DNA of 28,371 bases from a virus. The translations under genes and the position numbers were made by a program. The stretch covers positions 1-28,371 of IMG/VR virus record IMGVR_UViG_3300014819_000021; one strand, 5' to 3'. Each line of letters opens with the position of its first letter. Positions within the stretch are counted from its first letter, which is position 1. Under the pieces are notes generated by a model. The model ran no database searches. It had not been told where the DNA came from and was given only the letters and a program-made list of their open reading frames with translations. This document shows positions 6,333 to 14,241 of the stretch, one piece after another.

Positions 6333-7445
6333 ATGAACAAAAGAGAACAAATACAACAAGATGCTCTATCAATAGCTTTACAACATAAACGTTGTGGACT
6401 TGCTATTAGTATGGGTGTAGGTAAAACTCTTATTGGACTTAATTATATTGATCATTTACAGGGGGAAAATATGGGGAAGCTTAGAGTGCTAGTAGTAGCA
6501 CCTAAGCTCTCTATATTTGATAGTTGGAGAAATGATGCAGCTAAGTTTAATATAGATATAGAGAATATAGAATTTACTACATACCTTTCCCTTAATAAGT
6601 ATAATCCACAAGAATTTGATATTGTAGTGTTAGATGAGTGTCATAGTTTATTAGATTCTCATCTTAACTTTTTAGGACATTACACAGGAAAAATATTAGG
6701 TCTCACAGGTACTCCTCCTAGATATAATGATTCAGATAAAGGTAGAATGGTAACACAATTCTGTCCAATGAAATTCACTTATATTACAGATGATGCTGTA
6801 GAAGATGATATACTTAATGACTATAGAATTATAGTACATAAAATGAGTTTGTCTCAGTCTAATAATATTCCTGTAAAACTCAAAGATAAAGAGTTTTATA
6901 CATCAGAAACTAAAAATTATAATTATTGGTCTCAAAGAGTGTATGATGCTAATGGACCAAAGCAAAGACAAATTGCATCTATTATGAGAATGAGAGCTTT
7001 GATGGATTTCAAAACAAAAGAAACCTATGCAAAGCATTTGTTAAGTGATATAGATGAAAAGTGTATTGTATTTTGTAATACACAAGATCAAGCAGATAGA
7101 GTTTGTATAAATTCTGTGCACAGTAAAAATCCTGATGCAGAAGAAAATTTACAAAACTTTAAAGATGGTGATATAGAAAAACTATCCTGTGTACTTCAGC
7201 TTAATGAAGGTGTAAATATACCAGAGCTTAGAGCAGGTATAATTATGCATGCATATGGTAATGAGAGGAAGAGTAATCAACGTATAGGTAGATTATTAAG
7301 GCTTAATCCTACAGAAACAGCTATGGTACATATACTTTGTTATAAAAATACTATAGATGAAACTTGGGTGACTGAAGCTTTGAAAGATCTAGACAGTAAT
7401 AAAATTAAATATTTTGACGTAGATGAATCAACATTTAAACGGTAA
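6333..7445 (+). CDS. SF2 / SNF2-like DNA helicase, 370 aa
   Basis: All main superfamily 2 motifs are visible: a Q-like start (REQIQQDAL), Walker A MGVGKT near residue 28, motif Ia VVAPKL, DECH box near residue 100, LTGTPP (motif III), VFCNTQDQADRV (motif IV), LNEGVNIPEL (motif V) and QRIGRLLR (motif VI) near residue 316. It is a compact ATP-dependent DNA translocase of the kind present in crAss-like phages, probably acting in replication, repair or fork remodelling. It has no extra domains. The ATG follows the structured leader, and the end overlaps the next gene by 23 bases. Confidence 0.9.
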   Translation: MNKREQIQQDALSIALQHKRCGLAISMGVGKTLIGLNYIDHLQGENMGKLRVLVVAPKLSIFDSWRNDAAKFNIDIENIEFTTYLSLNKYNPQEFDIVVLDECHSLLDSHLNFLGHYTGKILGLTGTPPRYNDSDKGRMVTQFCPMKFTYITDDAVEDDILNDYRIIVHKMSLSQSNNIPVKLKDKEFYTSETKNYNYWSQRVYDANGPKQRQIASIMRMRALMDFKTKETYAKHLLSDIDEKCIVFCNTQDQADRVCINSVHSKNPDAEENLQNFKDGDIEKLSCVLQLNEGVNIPELRAGIIMHAYGNERKSNQRIGRLLRLNPTETAMVHILCYKNTIDETWVTEALKDLDSNKIKYFDVDESTFKR

Positions 7446-7818
7446 GTATAAAAAAGAAAGAGGACTGTTAAAACCTCTTACAATAGCAGCAATTAAACAA
7501 CATGAGATATTTGTTTCAAATATTCCTGAAGGATCAATTGTAGAATTTTTCTATGAAGTTCAGCATGATGATGGTACTCTACCACAACTTGCTAAGCTTC
7601 ATGTAATGATTAAACAACTATCTACACATGTAGGTGAAACTGTAGAGAATATGAAGTTGTTAGTAAAAGATAGAGCAGGTTTATGTATAGCAAGAGAAGT
7701 GTCAGGCAAAGAATATTTCTTAGCTAAGTCATTTGCAGACTGTTCTAGGGACGAGTTGTCCCTAGCAATACAGGCAGCAATAGAAATTGGAGAACAAGTG
7801 GGTTTTATTCTTACATAG
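7423..7818 (+). CDS. Hypothetical protein, 131 aa
   Basis: Unrecognised. The first 15 residues are basic (MNQHLNGKYKKERG). The rest looks like a compact alpha/beta domain, with strand SIVEFFYEVQHDDGT, helix KLHVMIKQLSTHVGETVENM and strand EYFLAKSFADC. It overlaps the helicase gene by 23 bases at its start and the convergent minus-strand gene by eight bases at its end. Position after the helicase suggests a linked role, but nothing in the sequence proves it. Confidence 0.7.
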   Translation: MNQHLNGKYKKERGLLKPLTIAAIKQHEIFVSNIPEGSIVEFFYEVQHDDGTLPQLAKLHVMIKQLSTHVGETVENMKLLVKDRAGLCIAREVSGKEYFLAKSFADCSRDELSLAIQAAIEIGEQVGFILT

Positions 7819-8110
7819 AAGCCATTGCTTCAGACATATCAGCTTCATAAGAATGTCCTTGTTCATCAGCTTTTTTCTCAACATCACGTAGTAGAATAGA
7901 AAGAGTGGTTAAAGCATTCATCCATTCTTCAGTGAATTCATAAGTATTATCTTTAGTTTTGATTTCAGCTTGTTTTTTATAATCATCAAGCTGTTCTTGT
8001 TTTAAATCTTTAACTAAAAATAAAATTAGTTTTTGAATTTGCTGTAGAAATCCTGTGCCTATACCCACTTGGATGATGGCATCTTTTTTAATCATTTTTA
8101 CTTTGTCCAT
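7811..8110 (-). CDS. Small helical protein on the opposite strand, 99 aa
   Basis: The only minus-strand gene inside a long plus-strand block. The product is probably alpha-helical and has the character of a real protein: IIQVGIGTGFLQQIQKLILF, then a lysine/glutamate-rich middle, then EFTEEWMNALTTLSILLRDV and an acidic tail. I vaguely recall similar small proteins in crAss-like phages but cannot name a family. A promoter fitting the Bacteroidota consensus lies directly upstream on the minus strand (8127-8157), which supports independent expression. Its end converges on the preceding plus gene with eight bases shared. Confidence 0.7.
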   Translation of the reverse strand: MDKVKMIKKDAIIQVGIGTGFLQQIQKLILFLVKDLKQEQLDDYKKQAEIKTKDNTYEFTEEWMNALTTLSILLRDVEKKADEQGHSYEADMSEAMASM

Positions 8111-8126
8111 AATAAATATTTTGTAA

Positions 8127-8157
8127 CAAATTTAATCTAAAATTGTGACAGAACAAA
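8127..8157 (-). promoter_or_regulatory. Bacteroidota-type promoter for the minus-strand gene
   Basis: Read on the minus strand, TTTG (8157-8154) is followed by 19 bases and then TAAATTTG (8134-8127), an exact fit to the Bacteroidota vegetative consensus TTTG-N19-21-TAnnTTTG. Transcription would start a few bases before the ATG at 8110. It overlaps the first codons of the glycosylase gene on the other strand, so the two may compete. Confidence 0.6.
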
Positions 8158-8861
8158 TAAATTTAGAAGAAATAAAATGTAAGCTAATAGAAAAATTACA
8201 ACCATCTGGTTGGGCTCATAAGCTTAGAGGTTTTATTCAAAGCTCAGACTTTGATAAAATCCTAGATACATTATATAAAATGAGAGAAGATGGTAAACGT
8301 TTTACTCCTCCTCTTAAGTATGTGTTTCGTGCATTTGAAGAATGTCCACATGATAAACTAAAAGTGATAATGATAGGACAAGATCCCTATCCACACTTTG
8401 GTGTAGCAGATGGACTAGCATTCTCTTGTAGTCTAACACAAAAACCACAACCAAGTCTTAAGAATATATTTGGTGCTGTAGAACTCACTGTATATGAAGA
8501 ATTTCCCACTCACCAGGACCCGGATTTAACTAGATGGGCTAACCAGGGTGTGTTATTACTAAATAGTGCACTTACATGTCAAGTTGATAAAGTAGGGTCT
8601 CACTATAGTATATGGCAAGAGTTCATAGCTTATACAATGGATATGTTAAACTTTACAGACAGTGGATTAATATTTGTGTTGATGGGTAAACAAGCACAAG
8701 AACTAGAAGGTATGATTGGTGATCATCATCACATAATCAAAGTAAGTCATCCTGCATCTGCAGCATACACTAAAACAACATGGGACTGTGGTAACATGTT
8801 TAATGAAATTAATAAAATTATTAAGGGCCAATATGGTCCAACCTTTAAAATCAATTGGTAA
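8145..8861 (+). CDS. ung: Uracil-DNA glycosylase, 238 aa
   Basis: Family 1 uracil-DNA glycosylase, which removes uracil from DNA by cutting the N-glycosidic bond. Visible motifs are the water-activating loop GQDPYPHFGVADGLAFS from residue 78, the central LLNSALT, and the DNA-binding loop SHPASAAYTKT near residue 200. Catalytic Asp and His are both present. Length is normal for the family (about 220-240 aa). The start is a GTG preceded by TAAAATT; no in-frame ATG lies close by. UDG genes recur in crAss-like phages, where they may guard uracil-prone DNA or take part in degrading host DNA. The stop overlaps the next ATG (TAATG). Confidence 0.95.
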   Translation: MTEQINLEEIKCKLIEKLQPSGWAHKLRGFIQSSDFDKILDTLYKMREDGKRFTPPLKYVFRAFEECPHDKLKVIMIGQDPYPHFGVADGLAFSCSLTQKPQPSLKNIFGAVELTVYEEFPTHQDPDLTRWANQGVLLLNSALTCQVDKVGSHYSIWQEFIAYTMDMLNFTDSGLIFVLMGKQAQELEGMIGDHHHIIKVSHPASAAYTKTTWDCGNMFNEINKIIKGQYGPTFKINW

Positions 8862-9199
8862 TGGCAATCAACAAAGTAGATTTAACAGTTAGTGAATTAA
8901 TTAATGACCTTAATCAAGGTTATACATGGCTTAAGAAAGATGACTTAGGTTATGGATCTATAGAAGTAAAGTATGGTGCTAATCCTAATCAGATAGCAGC
9001 TATTAGAAAACATCCAGCTCTTAAAGATGCTGAGACTAGTATTACAATCTTTAATATTATAGATGATACACAAGTATCCACCAAACAACCAACAGTTACC
9101 AAACCAAATACAACTGTGGAACAACCAGTCGTATCTATGGTCAGTGAGAGAGCAACAGTGGATTCTACTGAAGCAGCCGACATCTTTGCAAACCTCTAA
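8861..9199 (+). CDS. Hypothetical protein, 112 aa
   Basis: I chose the ATG in the TAATG overlap with the glycosylase stop; a TTG six bases earlier is also in frame. The N-terminal 70 residues look folded (LTVSELINDLNQGYTWLKKD, SIEVKYGANPNQIAAI), while residues 70-105 are rich in Thr, Val, Pro and Gln (QPTVTKPNTTVEQPVV), a probable flexible linker, ending in a short helix (EAADIFANL). That ending may be a docking peptide, since its neighbours are an AAA+ ATPase and its VWA partner; this is inference. No family is recognised. Confidence 0.7.
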   Translation: MAINKVDLTVSELINDLNQGYTWLKKDDLGYGSIEVKYGANPNQIAAIRKHPALKDAETSITIFNIIDDTQVSTKQPTVTKPNTTVEQPVVSMVSERATVDSTEAADIFANL

Positions 9200-9206
9200 T
9201 ACAAAT

Positions 9207-10763
9207 ATGGCAACAAGACCTAGTCCAACAGAAAGTGCTACATTATATCATGTAGGTTATAGAAAAAAAGGTAATGATGGTAGAATGTGGAAAATTACAG
9301 CCAATAGTGCAGGTGTCCAAAGATGGGTACCTGATAGTGGTAGTATTCCATCTATATATACAACACCAACTCCAACATATAAGTTTAAAGTTGGAGATGA
9401 AGTAAAAATAGTTCAATCTGGTACAGGATGTGCTCCAGAAGAAATAGGTTTAGAAGTAATCATTACAGAATTAGGACTATATAGTGATGGACCTGGATAT
9501 AAACTATATCAGCAAGTAGGAAATAGTAAACAATATCCTAATGGAGGATATCATGCATATGAAGGATTCATAGGAGAAGATTCATTTGAATTAGTAGAAC
9601 AACAAATAATTAAACAACAACCAAAACCCCTTAAAATGGCAAAGTCAACAAAGACCATTACAAAGAAGACTACTCAAGAGGTACGTCAAATTGAAACTTC
9701 CTTGATTAATAAGGAAGAAGTATTTAAGATGCTAGCATTAGCAGAAGCTACAGGATTACCATTATTATTAGTAGGTGAGCCAGGTGTAGCAAAGACTAAA
9801 ACTATTATAGAATATGCTAAAGCATGGTTGAACAAAGATGGTAAGATGACAGCTGAAGACTTTCAGAACAAAATGTACATCTTAGAGACTGATGAGGGTA
9901 CTAAAGCATCAGAGATTAAAGGTATGCCTGACTTAGGTAAATTATTTACAGAAAACAAATATGAACTTAATGCTCCTGTAGCAGAAGCTGATATTGTTAT
10001 CATCAATGAGGTAGACAAAGCTAGTAGTGCTATTAGAAATGCTATGTTGGGTGTTATGAACGAGAAGTTCTTGTTCAATGGTAAATCTAAGGTTCCTTGT
10101 AAATGGAAATTATTCATTGCAACTTGTAATGAAATTCCTAAGGATGAAGTAGATTCTCCATTCTGGGATAGATTTATGTTGAAAATGACTGTAAACAGAG
10201 TTAGTGCAGGTGATATGTCTAAGTATTATGCAAAGGGTGCACGTAATTACAAAGAAAGCTTCAAGATTGGTATTCCTAATCAAGCTGAATTGGATACAGT
10301 GGAAATCCCAAGCAGTAAGCTTGACAAGTATTTAGAAGTGGGTTATCAACATAGTTCAGATCGTACATTAACTTTTGTACCAAAGCTTGCTAAAGCTGTA
10401 AGTTATGTATGGGATATTAGTGTAGATAAGGCTCTTGTAAAGACAGCACAGATTATGATTTCTCAAACAGCTGGTTCTGAATTACAGAATAAGTTGATGA
10501 GTCCAGAAATCAAAGCTGTAATGAGCAAGGTGGAGATGTTACATTCTCATAGTAATAATGAAGCTCTTGAGTTAGCAGTAGCTGAGATTGAGAGTTTGAT
10601 TAATGCATATGCTAGTAGAGGTGTAATGGATAATGGTCAAGTGGAAGAGATAGAAACTTCTATGCAGTATATTCTACAGAACCATCCAGCTCGTGCTGAC
10701 TACCAAACATCAGAAGACTTTGATCAAATGTTAGATGGTGTAGCTGATAGCAACCCTTTCTAG
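9207..10763 (+). CDS. MoxR-type AAA+ ATPase with an N-terminal extension, 518 aa
   Basis: The start is the ATG at 9207 (context ACAAAT); an earlier in-frame ATG at 9063 would run through the previous gene. Residues 1-45 carry a short motif module (LYHVGYRKKGNDGRMWKI, VQRW), and about 55-135 a KOW/SH3-like stretch (FKVGDEVKIV). A second Met at residue 144 (9636) begins the ATPase: Walker A GEPGVAKTK near 190, Walker B IVIINEVDKAS near 262, sensor 1 FIATCNE near 305. MoxR ATPases act with VWA-domain proteins as remodelling machines or chelatase-like pairs, and a VWA gene follows directly. The stop TAG is immediately preceded by a CCCTTTC slippery sequence. Confidence 0.88.
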   Translation: MATRPSPTESATLYHVGYRKKGNDGRMWKITANSAGVQRWVPDSGSIPSIYTTPTPTYKFKVGDEVKIVQSGTGCAPEEIGLEVIITELGLYSDGPGYKLYQQVGNSKQYPNGGYHAYEGFIGEDSFELVEQQIIKQQPKPLKMAKSTKTITKKTTQEVRQIETSLINKEEVFKMLALAEATGLPLLLVGEPGVAKTKTIIEYAKAWLNKDGKMTAEDFQNKMYILETDEGTKASEIKGMPDLGKLFTENKYELNAPVAEADIVIINEVDKASSAIRNAMLGVMNEKFLFNGKSKVPCKWKLFIATCNEIPKDEVDSPFWDRFMLKMTVNRVSAGDMSKYYAKGARNYKESFKIGIPNQAELDTVEIPSSKLDKYLEVGYQHSSDRTLTFVPKLAKAVSYVWDISVDKALVKTAQIMISQTAGSELQNKLMSPEIKAVMSKVEMLHSHSNNEALELAVAEIESLINAYASRGVMDNGQVEEIETSMQYILQNHPARADYQTSEDFDQMLDGVADSNPF

Positions 10764-10879
10764 GAAAAGATTTTCTTAAGCCAGTGAACCCAGGGGGATT
10801 TACTCTCCCTGGTGTTTCATTAGAAGATCTTGTAAAACAGGCTAATGAACAAATTAAAAACAAACAAGATGGCAAGTAA
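10751..10879 (+). CDS. Candidate -1 frame extension of the MoxR ATPase (39 codons)
   Basis: The frame one base behind the ATPase is open from 10751 to TAA at 10877-10879. It would add 39 residues after Phe518: LGKDFLKPVNPGGFTLPGVS, then a helix LEDLVKQANEQIKNKQDGK. It fills the 105-base gap before the VWA start and overlaps it by 11 bases, as genes here usually do. The composition looks like ordinary coding sequence and there is no ATG in the frame; a GTG at 10784 is the only obvious independent start. It may be reached by programmed -1 frameshifting, by an indel relative to relatives, or translated separately. Confidence 0.45.
   Translation, partial: QPFLGKDFLKPVNPGGFTLPGVSLEDLVKQANEQIKNKQDGK
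10754..10812 (+). promoter_or_regulatory. Possible -1 ribosomal frameshift site: slippery heptamer plus hairpin
   Basis: C CCT TTC (10754-10760) in the ATPase frame is an exact X XXY YYZ heptamer, and the stop TAG follows it directly. CCAGGG (10790-10795) and CCCTGG (10807-10812) form a 6-bp GC-rich stem with an 11-base loop 29 bases downstream. That is farther than the usual 5-9 bases, so the stimulator is uncertain; a nearby weak GAAA/TTTC hairpin at about 10764-10775 is another option. Confidence 0.4.
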
Positions 10880-12380
10880 AAGCTACAAGAATGTATATAC
10901 CATTCTAGAAAAAGTAAAGAAGGGTGAAATAGAAACCCATTATAAAGACAAAGAAGGATTGTTTGGAAAGATTAACTTTTATAAGAAACCAGATCTTATC
11001 AAACCATACATGCATTATATAGATGAATGGAGGCTTGAGAATATTATGGATACTCATATGAGAGATAATAGAACAGTACAAGAAAACTTTAATAAGTTTG
11101 CTAAGACCACTGACTTTAAAAAGATAGATCCAAAACAACAACCTGATCAGTCAGCATTTTATAATAAGTTTCAAGAAAACTATAGAAAGTTTCCTAAACA
11201 TATGGCTAAAGACATCTTCAAGATGTATTATAACCAAATAAATAAGCTAGATTTTGAAGAGAGGGATGAGAAGAACCATACTAAGTTTAAGTTCTTAGAA
11301 AGAGCTAATAATCCTGTAGGTAAGATTATGTCTGAACATAGCAATCTAAAGTCTGCTATATATGCACGTAATATGCTTAGTTATTTTATTACACGTATGA
11401 CCATTATGGATTATATAGATCCAAAAGCATCTGAAGATATTAAAAATGGACTAAACGGTCAGTCTGATTTTGATAATCAAGGTACTGATAAAGCTATGGA
11501 GCAAATGATGGATAGTAAACAGGGTAAAAGTATGTTAGATGATGCTATGCAGAAAGCTCAAGAACTTTGTAAACAGATGGATGAAGCTATGGATGATGAT
11601 GTTCAAGAACAAATGTTTGAGAATGCTAATAAACCAGAAGGTGAAGGAGGAATGGCAGGTAAACTTAGTCCAGATTTTCTTAGACAAATAGCAGCTAAAC
11701 TTGAGAGGGTTAATCTTTCTATGGGAAGTCTTAAAGAAAAGATTAAGAAACTACTAGATAAGTCTGTAAGTTATTTTAGTGCAAATGAAAAGACTGAGTA
11801 TGAAGATTTGTTTAATAGTGATAATATAGCTGGATTAGAAGATTATGAACTATTACATCCTAAACTTAGAAAAATCTTTGCAGAAGATTTGCAAGTGAAG
11901 AGTACTAAGAAAGTGGGTAAGATAGATCTCTATATAGATGTATCAGGATCTATGTCTTCCAATTGTGGTGTACAAAATAGCAATGGTGATACTATAAGCA
12001 AAATAGATTTTTGTAAAGCATTTGCTGCCAAACTAAAAGGCATGGATATGCTTAATGAAATCTATACATTTGATAATAGAGTGAAGCATCGTAAGAACGA
12101 CATCATATCTATATCTATGTTAGATTGTGGTGGTGGCACTACCATTGATAATGCTATACAAAGCATAGAAAAGAATGGTGTTAATGCATTAGTAATCACT
12201 GATGCTGAAGATAGCTGTTCTATTTATTCTGATAAAGCATTTTTCATTGGTGTAGAGGGAGCTAGATTCAATTACTTCAATGAGAATATCATCAAAGAAT
12301 ATGCTACTAAAGGTCAGGCTGTAGTATTTAATGGTGAAGCTATATACAAAGTGGATGAAAATGGTGAGATAGTTAAATAA
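10869..12380 (+). CDS. VWA-domain protein, MoxR partner (CobT-like), 503 aa
   Basis: The C-terminal domain is a von Willebrand A fold: MIDAS motif LYIDVSGSMSS near residue 357, threonine in CGGGTTID near residue 420, and LVITDAEDS. These residues bind a metal ion and ligand. The first 300 residues are helical and charged, with a methionine- and glutamine-rich middle (EQMMDSKQGKSMLDDAMQKA). Such proteins work with MoxR ATPases, as the gene just upstream suggests; phage pairs are often called CobS/CobT although a role in cobalamin is not implied. I chose the ATG at 10869 (MASKSYKN); one at 10845 would add eight residues. A strong terminator follows. Confidence 0.85.
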   Translation: MASKSYKNVYTILEKVKKGEIETHYKDKEGLFGKINFYKKPDLIKPYMHYIDEWRLENIMDTHMRDNRTVQENFNKFAKTTDFKKIDPKQQPDQSAFYNKFQENYRKFPKHMAKDIFKMYYNQINKLDFEERDEKNHTKFKFLERANNPVGKIMSEHSNLKSAIYARNMLSYFITRMTIMDYIDPKASEDIKNGLNGQSDFDNQGTDKAMEQMMDSKQGKSMLDDAMQKAQELCKQMDEAMDDDVQEQMFENANKPEGEGGMAGKLSPDFLRQIAAKLERVNLSMGSLKEKIKKLLDKSVSYFSANEKTEYEDLFNSDNIAGLEDYELLHPKLRKIFAEDLQVKSTKKVGKIDLYIDVSGSMSSNCGVQNSNGDTISKIDFCKAFAAKLKGMDMLNEIYTFDNRVKHRKNDIISISMLDCGGGTTIDNAIQSIEKNGVNALVITDAEDSCSIYSDKAFFIGVEGARFNYFNENIIKEYATKGQAVVFNGEAIYKVDENGEIVK

Positions 12381-12384
12381 AATT

Positions 12385-12417
12385 AGGGCCCTATATAGTG
12401 TAGGGCCCTTTATTTTT
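12385..12417 (+). terminator. Bidirectional intrinsic terminator
   Basis: AGGGCCCTA (12385-12393) and TAGGGCCCT (12401-12409) form a perfect 9-bp stem with a seven-base loop, followed by TTATTTTTG. On the other strand the hairpin is followed by an AT-rich T stretch too. It lies between the convergent ends of the plus-strand VWA gene and the minus-strand lysis/tail block, so it probably stops transcription both ways. Confidence 0.85.
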
Positions 12418-12453
12418 GTTACTAGTAGAGTGACTAATAACTATATGAGAGGG

Positions 12454-12645
12454 TTAGCTTTTCTTGCTCTCTAAATAACTTATTACAAATCCAATAGCCA
12501 CTAGTATATTCATACCTATAGAAGCTATTAATTCATACATATCTTCATAGATGTTCAAACTCAGATGTATGTGACCAACTATCCAAAATGGTATAGCTAA
12601 GTTTTGACTTATCCATACAATTAAATACTTGATAAAATATTTCAT
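12454..12645 (-). CDS. Small membrane protein, 63 aa
   Basis: Two hydrophobic segments (YLIVWISQNLAIPFWIVGHI and LIASIGMNILVAIGFVISYL) with a short acidic link (NIYEDMYE) indicate a two-pass membrane protein, ending in ESKKS. The ATG overlaps the stop of the basic protein gene upstream on the same strand (ATGA). It is the last gene of the minus-strand block before the terminator. Near lysis genes, a two-pass protein of this size could be a second holin or antiholin, but the family is not recognised. Confidence 0.65.
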   Translation of the reverse strand: MKYFIKYLIVWISQNLAIPFWIVGHIHLSLNIYEDMYELIASIGMNILVAIGFVISYLESKKS

Positions 12646-12773
12646 CGTCCTTGTCCTACGTAAGCTTTTGGTCTAGGATTATGTTTATTAAATGCTTTTT
12701 TAGCACATCCTTTCTTTCTTTTACCAAAGGTGAGTTTTCTAGAAGCATCACCACCTGCTTTTAATTTTGCCAT
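12642..12773 (-). CDS. Small, very basic conserved protein, 43 aa
   Basis: A 43-codon frame encodes MAKLKAGGDASRKLTFGKRK, then KGCAKKAFNKHNPRPKAYVGQGR in continuation. I recall near-identical small proteins (GGDASRK.TFGKRK...KAYxGQGR) in crAss-like and other Bacteroidota phages, often by the tail and lysis genes, with no known function. About one third of residues are Lys or Arg, which suggests nucleic acid binding or a virion component. The stop overlaps the start of the next gene (ATGA). Confidence 0.65.
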   Translation of the reverse strand: MAKLKAGGDASRKLTFGKRKKGCAKKAFNKHNPRPKAYVGQGR

Positions 12774-12797
12774 TATTTTATCACTTTATATTATTTA

Positions 12798-13685
12798 TTA
12801 ACGATTTATAAAAAAATCATTACCTCTTCTTGTTACTAATATTAATCCAGCTGTTATACCTGTTGATGTTCCATATATTGTACCACCTGTATTTGTTGTA
12901 AATTTAGCACTTGCTGATTCATTAAAAAATGTATATGTTACATAATCAGTAAATGTATTATTTAATACAATACTATTTGTACCTGATCCTACTAATATAT
13001 TAAAATAAACAGACCCTATTTCATTATATAAATTAGGTGTAAAATTACCTAAACTTAAATCTATGTTTGGTAATGGTGCTGCACAAACTTCTTGTGTTGC
13101 AAGTGTTAAAACTCCTCTATTATTATAAGGTAAACCAAAACGTCTATCATAAGTACCAGTATCATGATCACCACCAGTTCTAAATTGTATATATTGCCAA
13201 TATCCTTTTGTTTTATCATAAAAGTTTATATTAGGAAAAGAAGTACCATTTAAAGATTGTGAAATACCTACACTAAAAAGAGAGTTACTTACAGTTATTT
13301 GATCATTATAAATATCTGTTCTTGGATAAGCATCTACTAGAGGTTTTAAATAAAAACCATTTGATGTTAAAGTAGCTATAGTTTCATCACCATTTGATTT
13401 CAATGTTATATTATTTGGATAAATTTGTGTTTGTGTATTATCATAATCACCAGTTACTGCTAATCCAAATATATCAGTTTGATCTAATGTAATTGCTGAA
13501 CTACCATCACCGGCAGCTATTATTAAATTTACATCAGTAGCACTATTACCAGTGTTCAAAACCTGTTGTAAATCTGATCCCTCACCAAAAATTTCTAATT
13601 TAGTTACTCTAAATGCAAGAAGTTTAACTTGTTTTACAAGCCACTTAAGTTGTCCAAATATGTCTGTTGATAAAGGAAATCCCAT
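12798..13685 (-). CDS. Tail-fibre or appendage-like structural protein, 295 aa
   Basis: The N-terminus (LSTDIFGQLKWLVKQVKLLA then FRVTKLE) is a probable trimeric coiled-coil start. The rest is rich in Asn, Thr, Gly and Ser with repeated short beta strands (ITLDQTDIFGLAVTGDYDNT, SIVLNNTFTDYVTYTFFNES), and the end ITAGLILVTRRGNDFFINR is like the last strand of a fibre tip. No enzyme motif is visible. Low-complexity beta-rich proteins beside endolysin genes are typically tail fibres or receptor-binding appendages; the assignment is by composition and place. An 88-base AT-rich gap precedes it. Confidence 0.6.
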   Translation of the reverse strand: MGFPLSTDIFGQLKWLVKQVKLLAFRVTKLEIFGEGSDLQQVLNTGNSATDVNLIIAAGDGSSAITLDQTDIFGLAVTGDYDNTQTQIYPNNITLKSNGDETIATLTSNGFYLKPLVDAYPRTDIYNDQITVSNSLFSVGISQSLNGTSFPNINFYDKTKGYWQYIQFRTGGDHDTGTYDRRFGLPYNNRGVLTLATQEVCAAPLPNIDLSLGNFTPNLYNEIGSVYFNILVGSGTNSIVLNNTFTDYVTYTFFNESASAKFTTNTGGTIYGTSTGITAGLILVTRRGNDFFINR

Positions 13686-13773
13686 GTTATTATATTTTAG
13701 TTAGTTGAAAATGTATTTTTTAATCTTAAATTATATTATAATATACTAAAAAACCTATTAAATTATTAAAATT

Positions 13774-14241
13774 TTAGTATCCTTTATTATCTAAAACATA
13801 CCATTTATTAAGTATACTAGTAATTGTAATTATTCCTGATGGTGATATTACATTTAGTTGAGCACTATATGATTTATATATAGACTGAGAACTATTTGAT
13901 GTAAATAAAACAATTGGATGAACTGCATTTCTATTTATAATTGTAATAGATTGTCCTGGAAAGTACCCAGCCACTGGCATTGTTAAAATATAAACTTCAT
14001 TATCATCAGCAGTTACAAAATATACTTTCCCACCTTCTGGAAGAGTTATAGGTCCACTATTTAAATCATAAGAACCATATTCAGTAACTACTCCTTCTTT
14101 TATACCAACACCCCATTCTACATCATAATCAGCATTAGAACTTTTTATCAACACTTGACCTGTGGTACCTCCTTCAGGAATACCATTACCCATAGAATCA
14201 TCTATATATTTTCCATTAGTAAGTTCTTTTCTACTACCCAT
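13774..14241 (-). CDS. Tail-fibre-like structural protein, 155 aa
   Basis: The N-terminal region has the motif GGTTGQVLIKSSNADYDVEW, commonly seen in phage tail fibres and other appendage proteins as a linker before a beta-rich domain. The remainder is strand-rich (GKVYFVTADDNEVYILTMP, GQSITIINRNAVHPIVLFTS) and may be a small carbohydrate- or receptor-binding head. Its start overlaps the stop of the upstream gene in the minus block by one base, so they are co-translated. It probably belongs to the adsorption apparatus. Confidence 0.65.
   Translation of the reverse strand: MGSRKELTNGKYIDDSMGNGIPEGGTTGQVLIKSSNADYDVEWGVGIKEGVVTEYGSYDLNSGPITLPEGGKVYFVTADDNEVYILTMPVAGYFPGQSITIINRNAVHPIVLFTSNSSQSIYKSYSAQLNVISPSGIITITSILNKWYVLDNKGY

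Noticed and set aside
9063-9206. An earlier ATG for the MoxR ATPase at 9063
   Set aside because: It would overlap most of the second half of the 112-aa gene, and the added 48 residues are a Gln/Asn-rich shadow of that gene; the ATG at 9207 has the normal leader.
9863-10117. Minus-strand open frame inside the MoxR gene
   Set aside because: It is a shadow of the conserved ATPase frame (Walker B to sensor 1) with no promoter or coherent protein.
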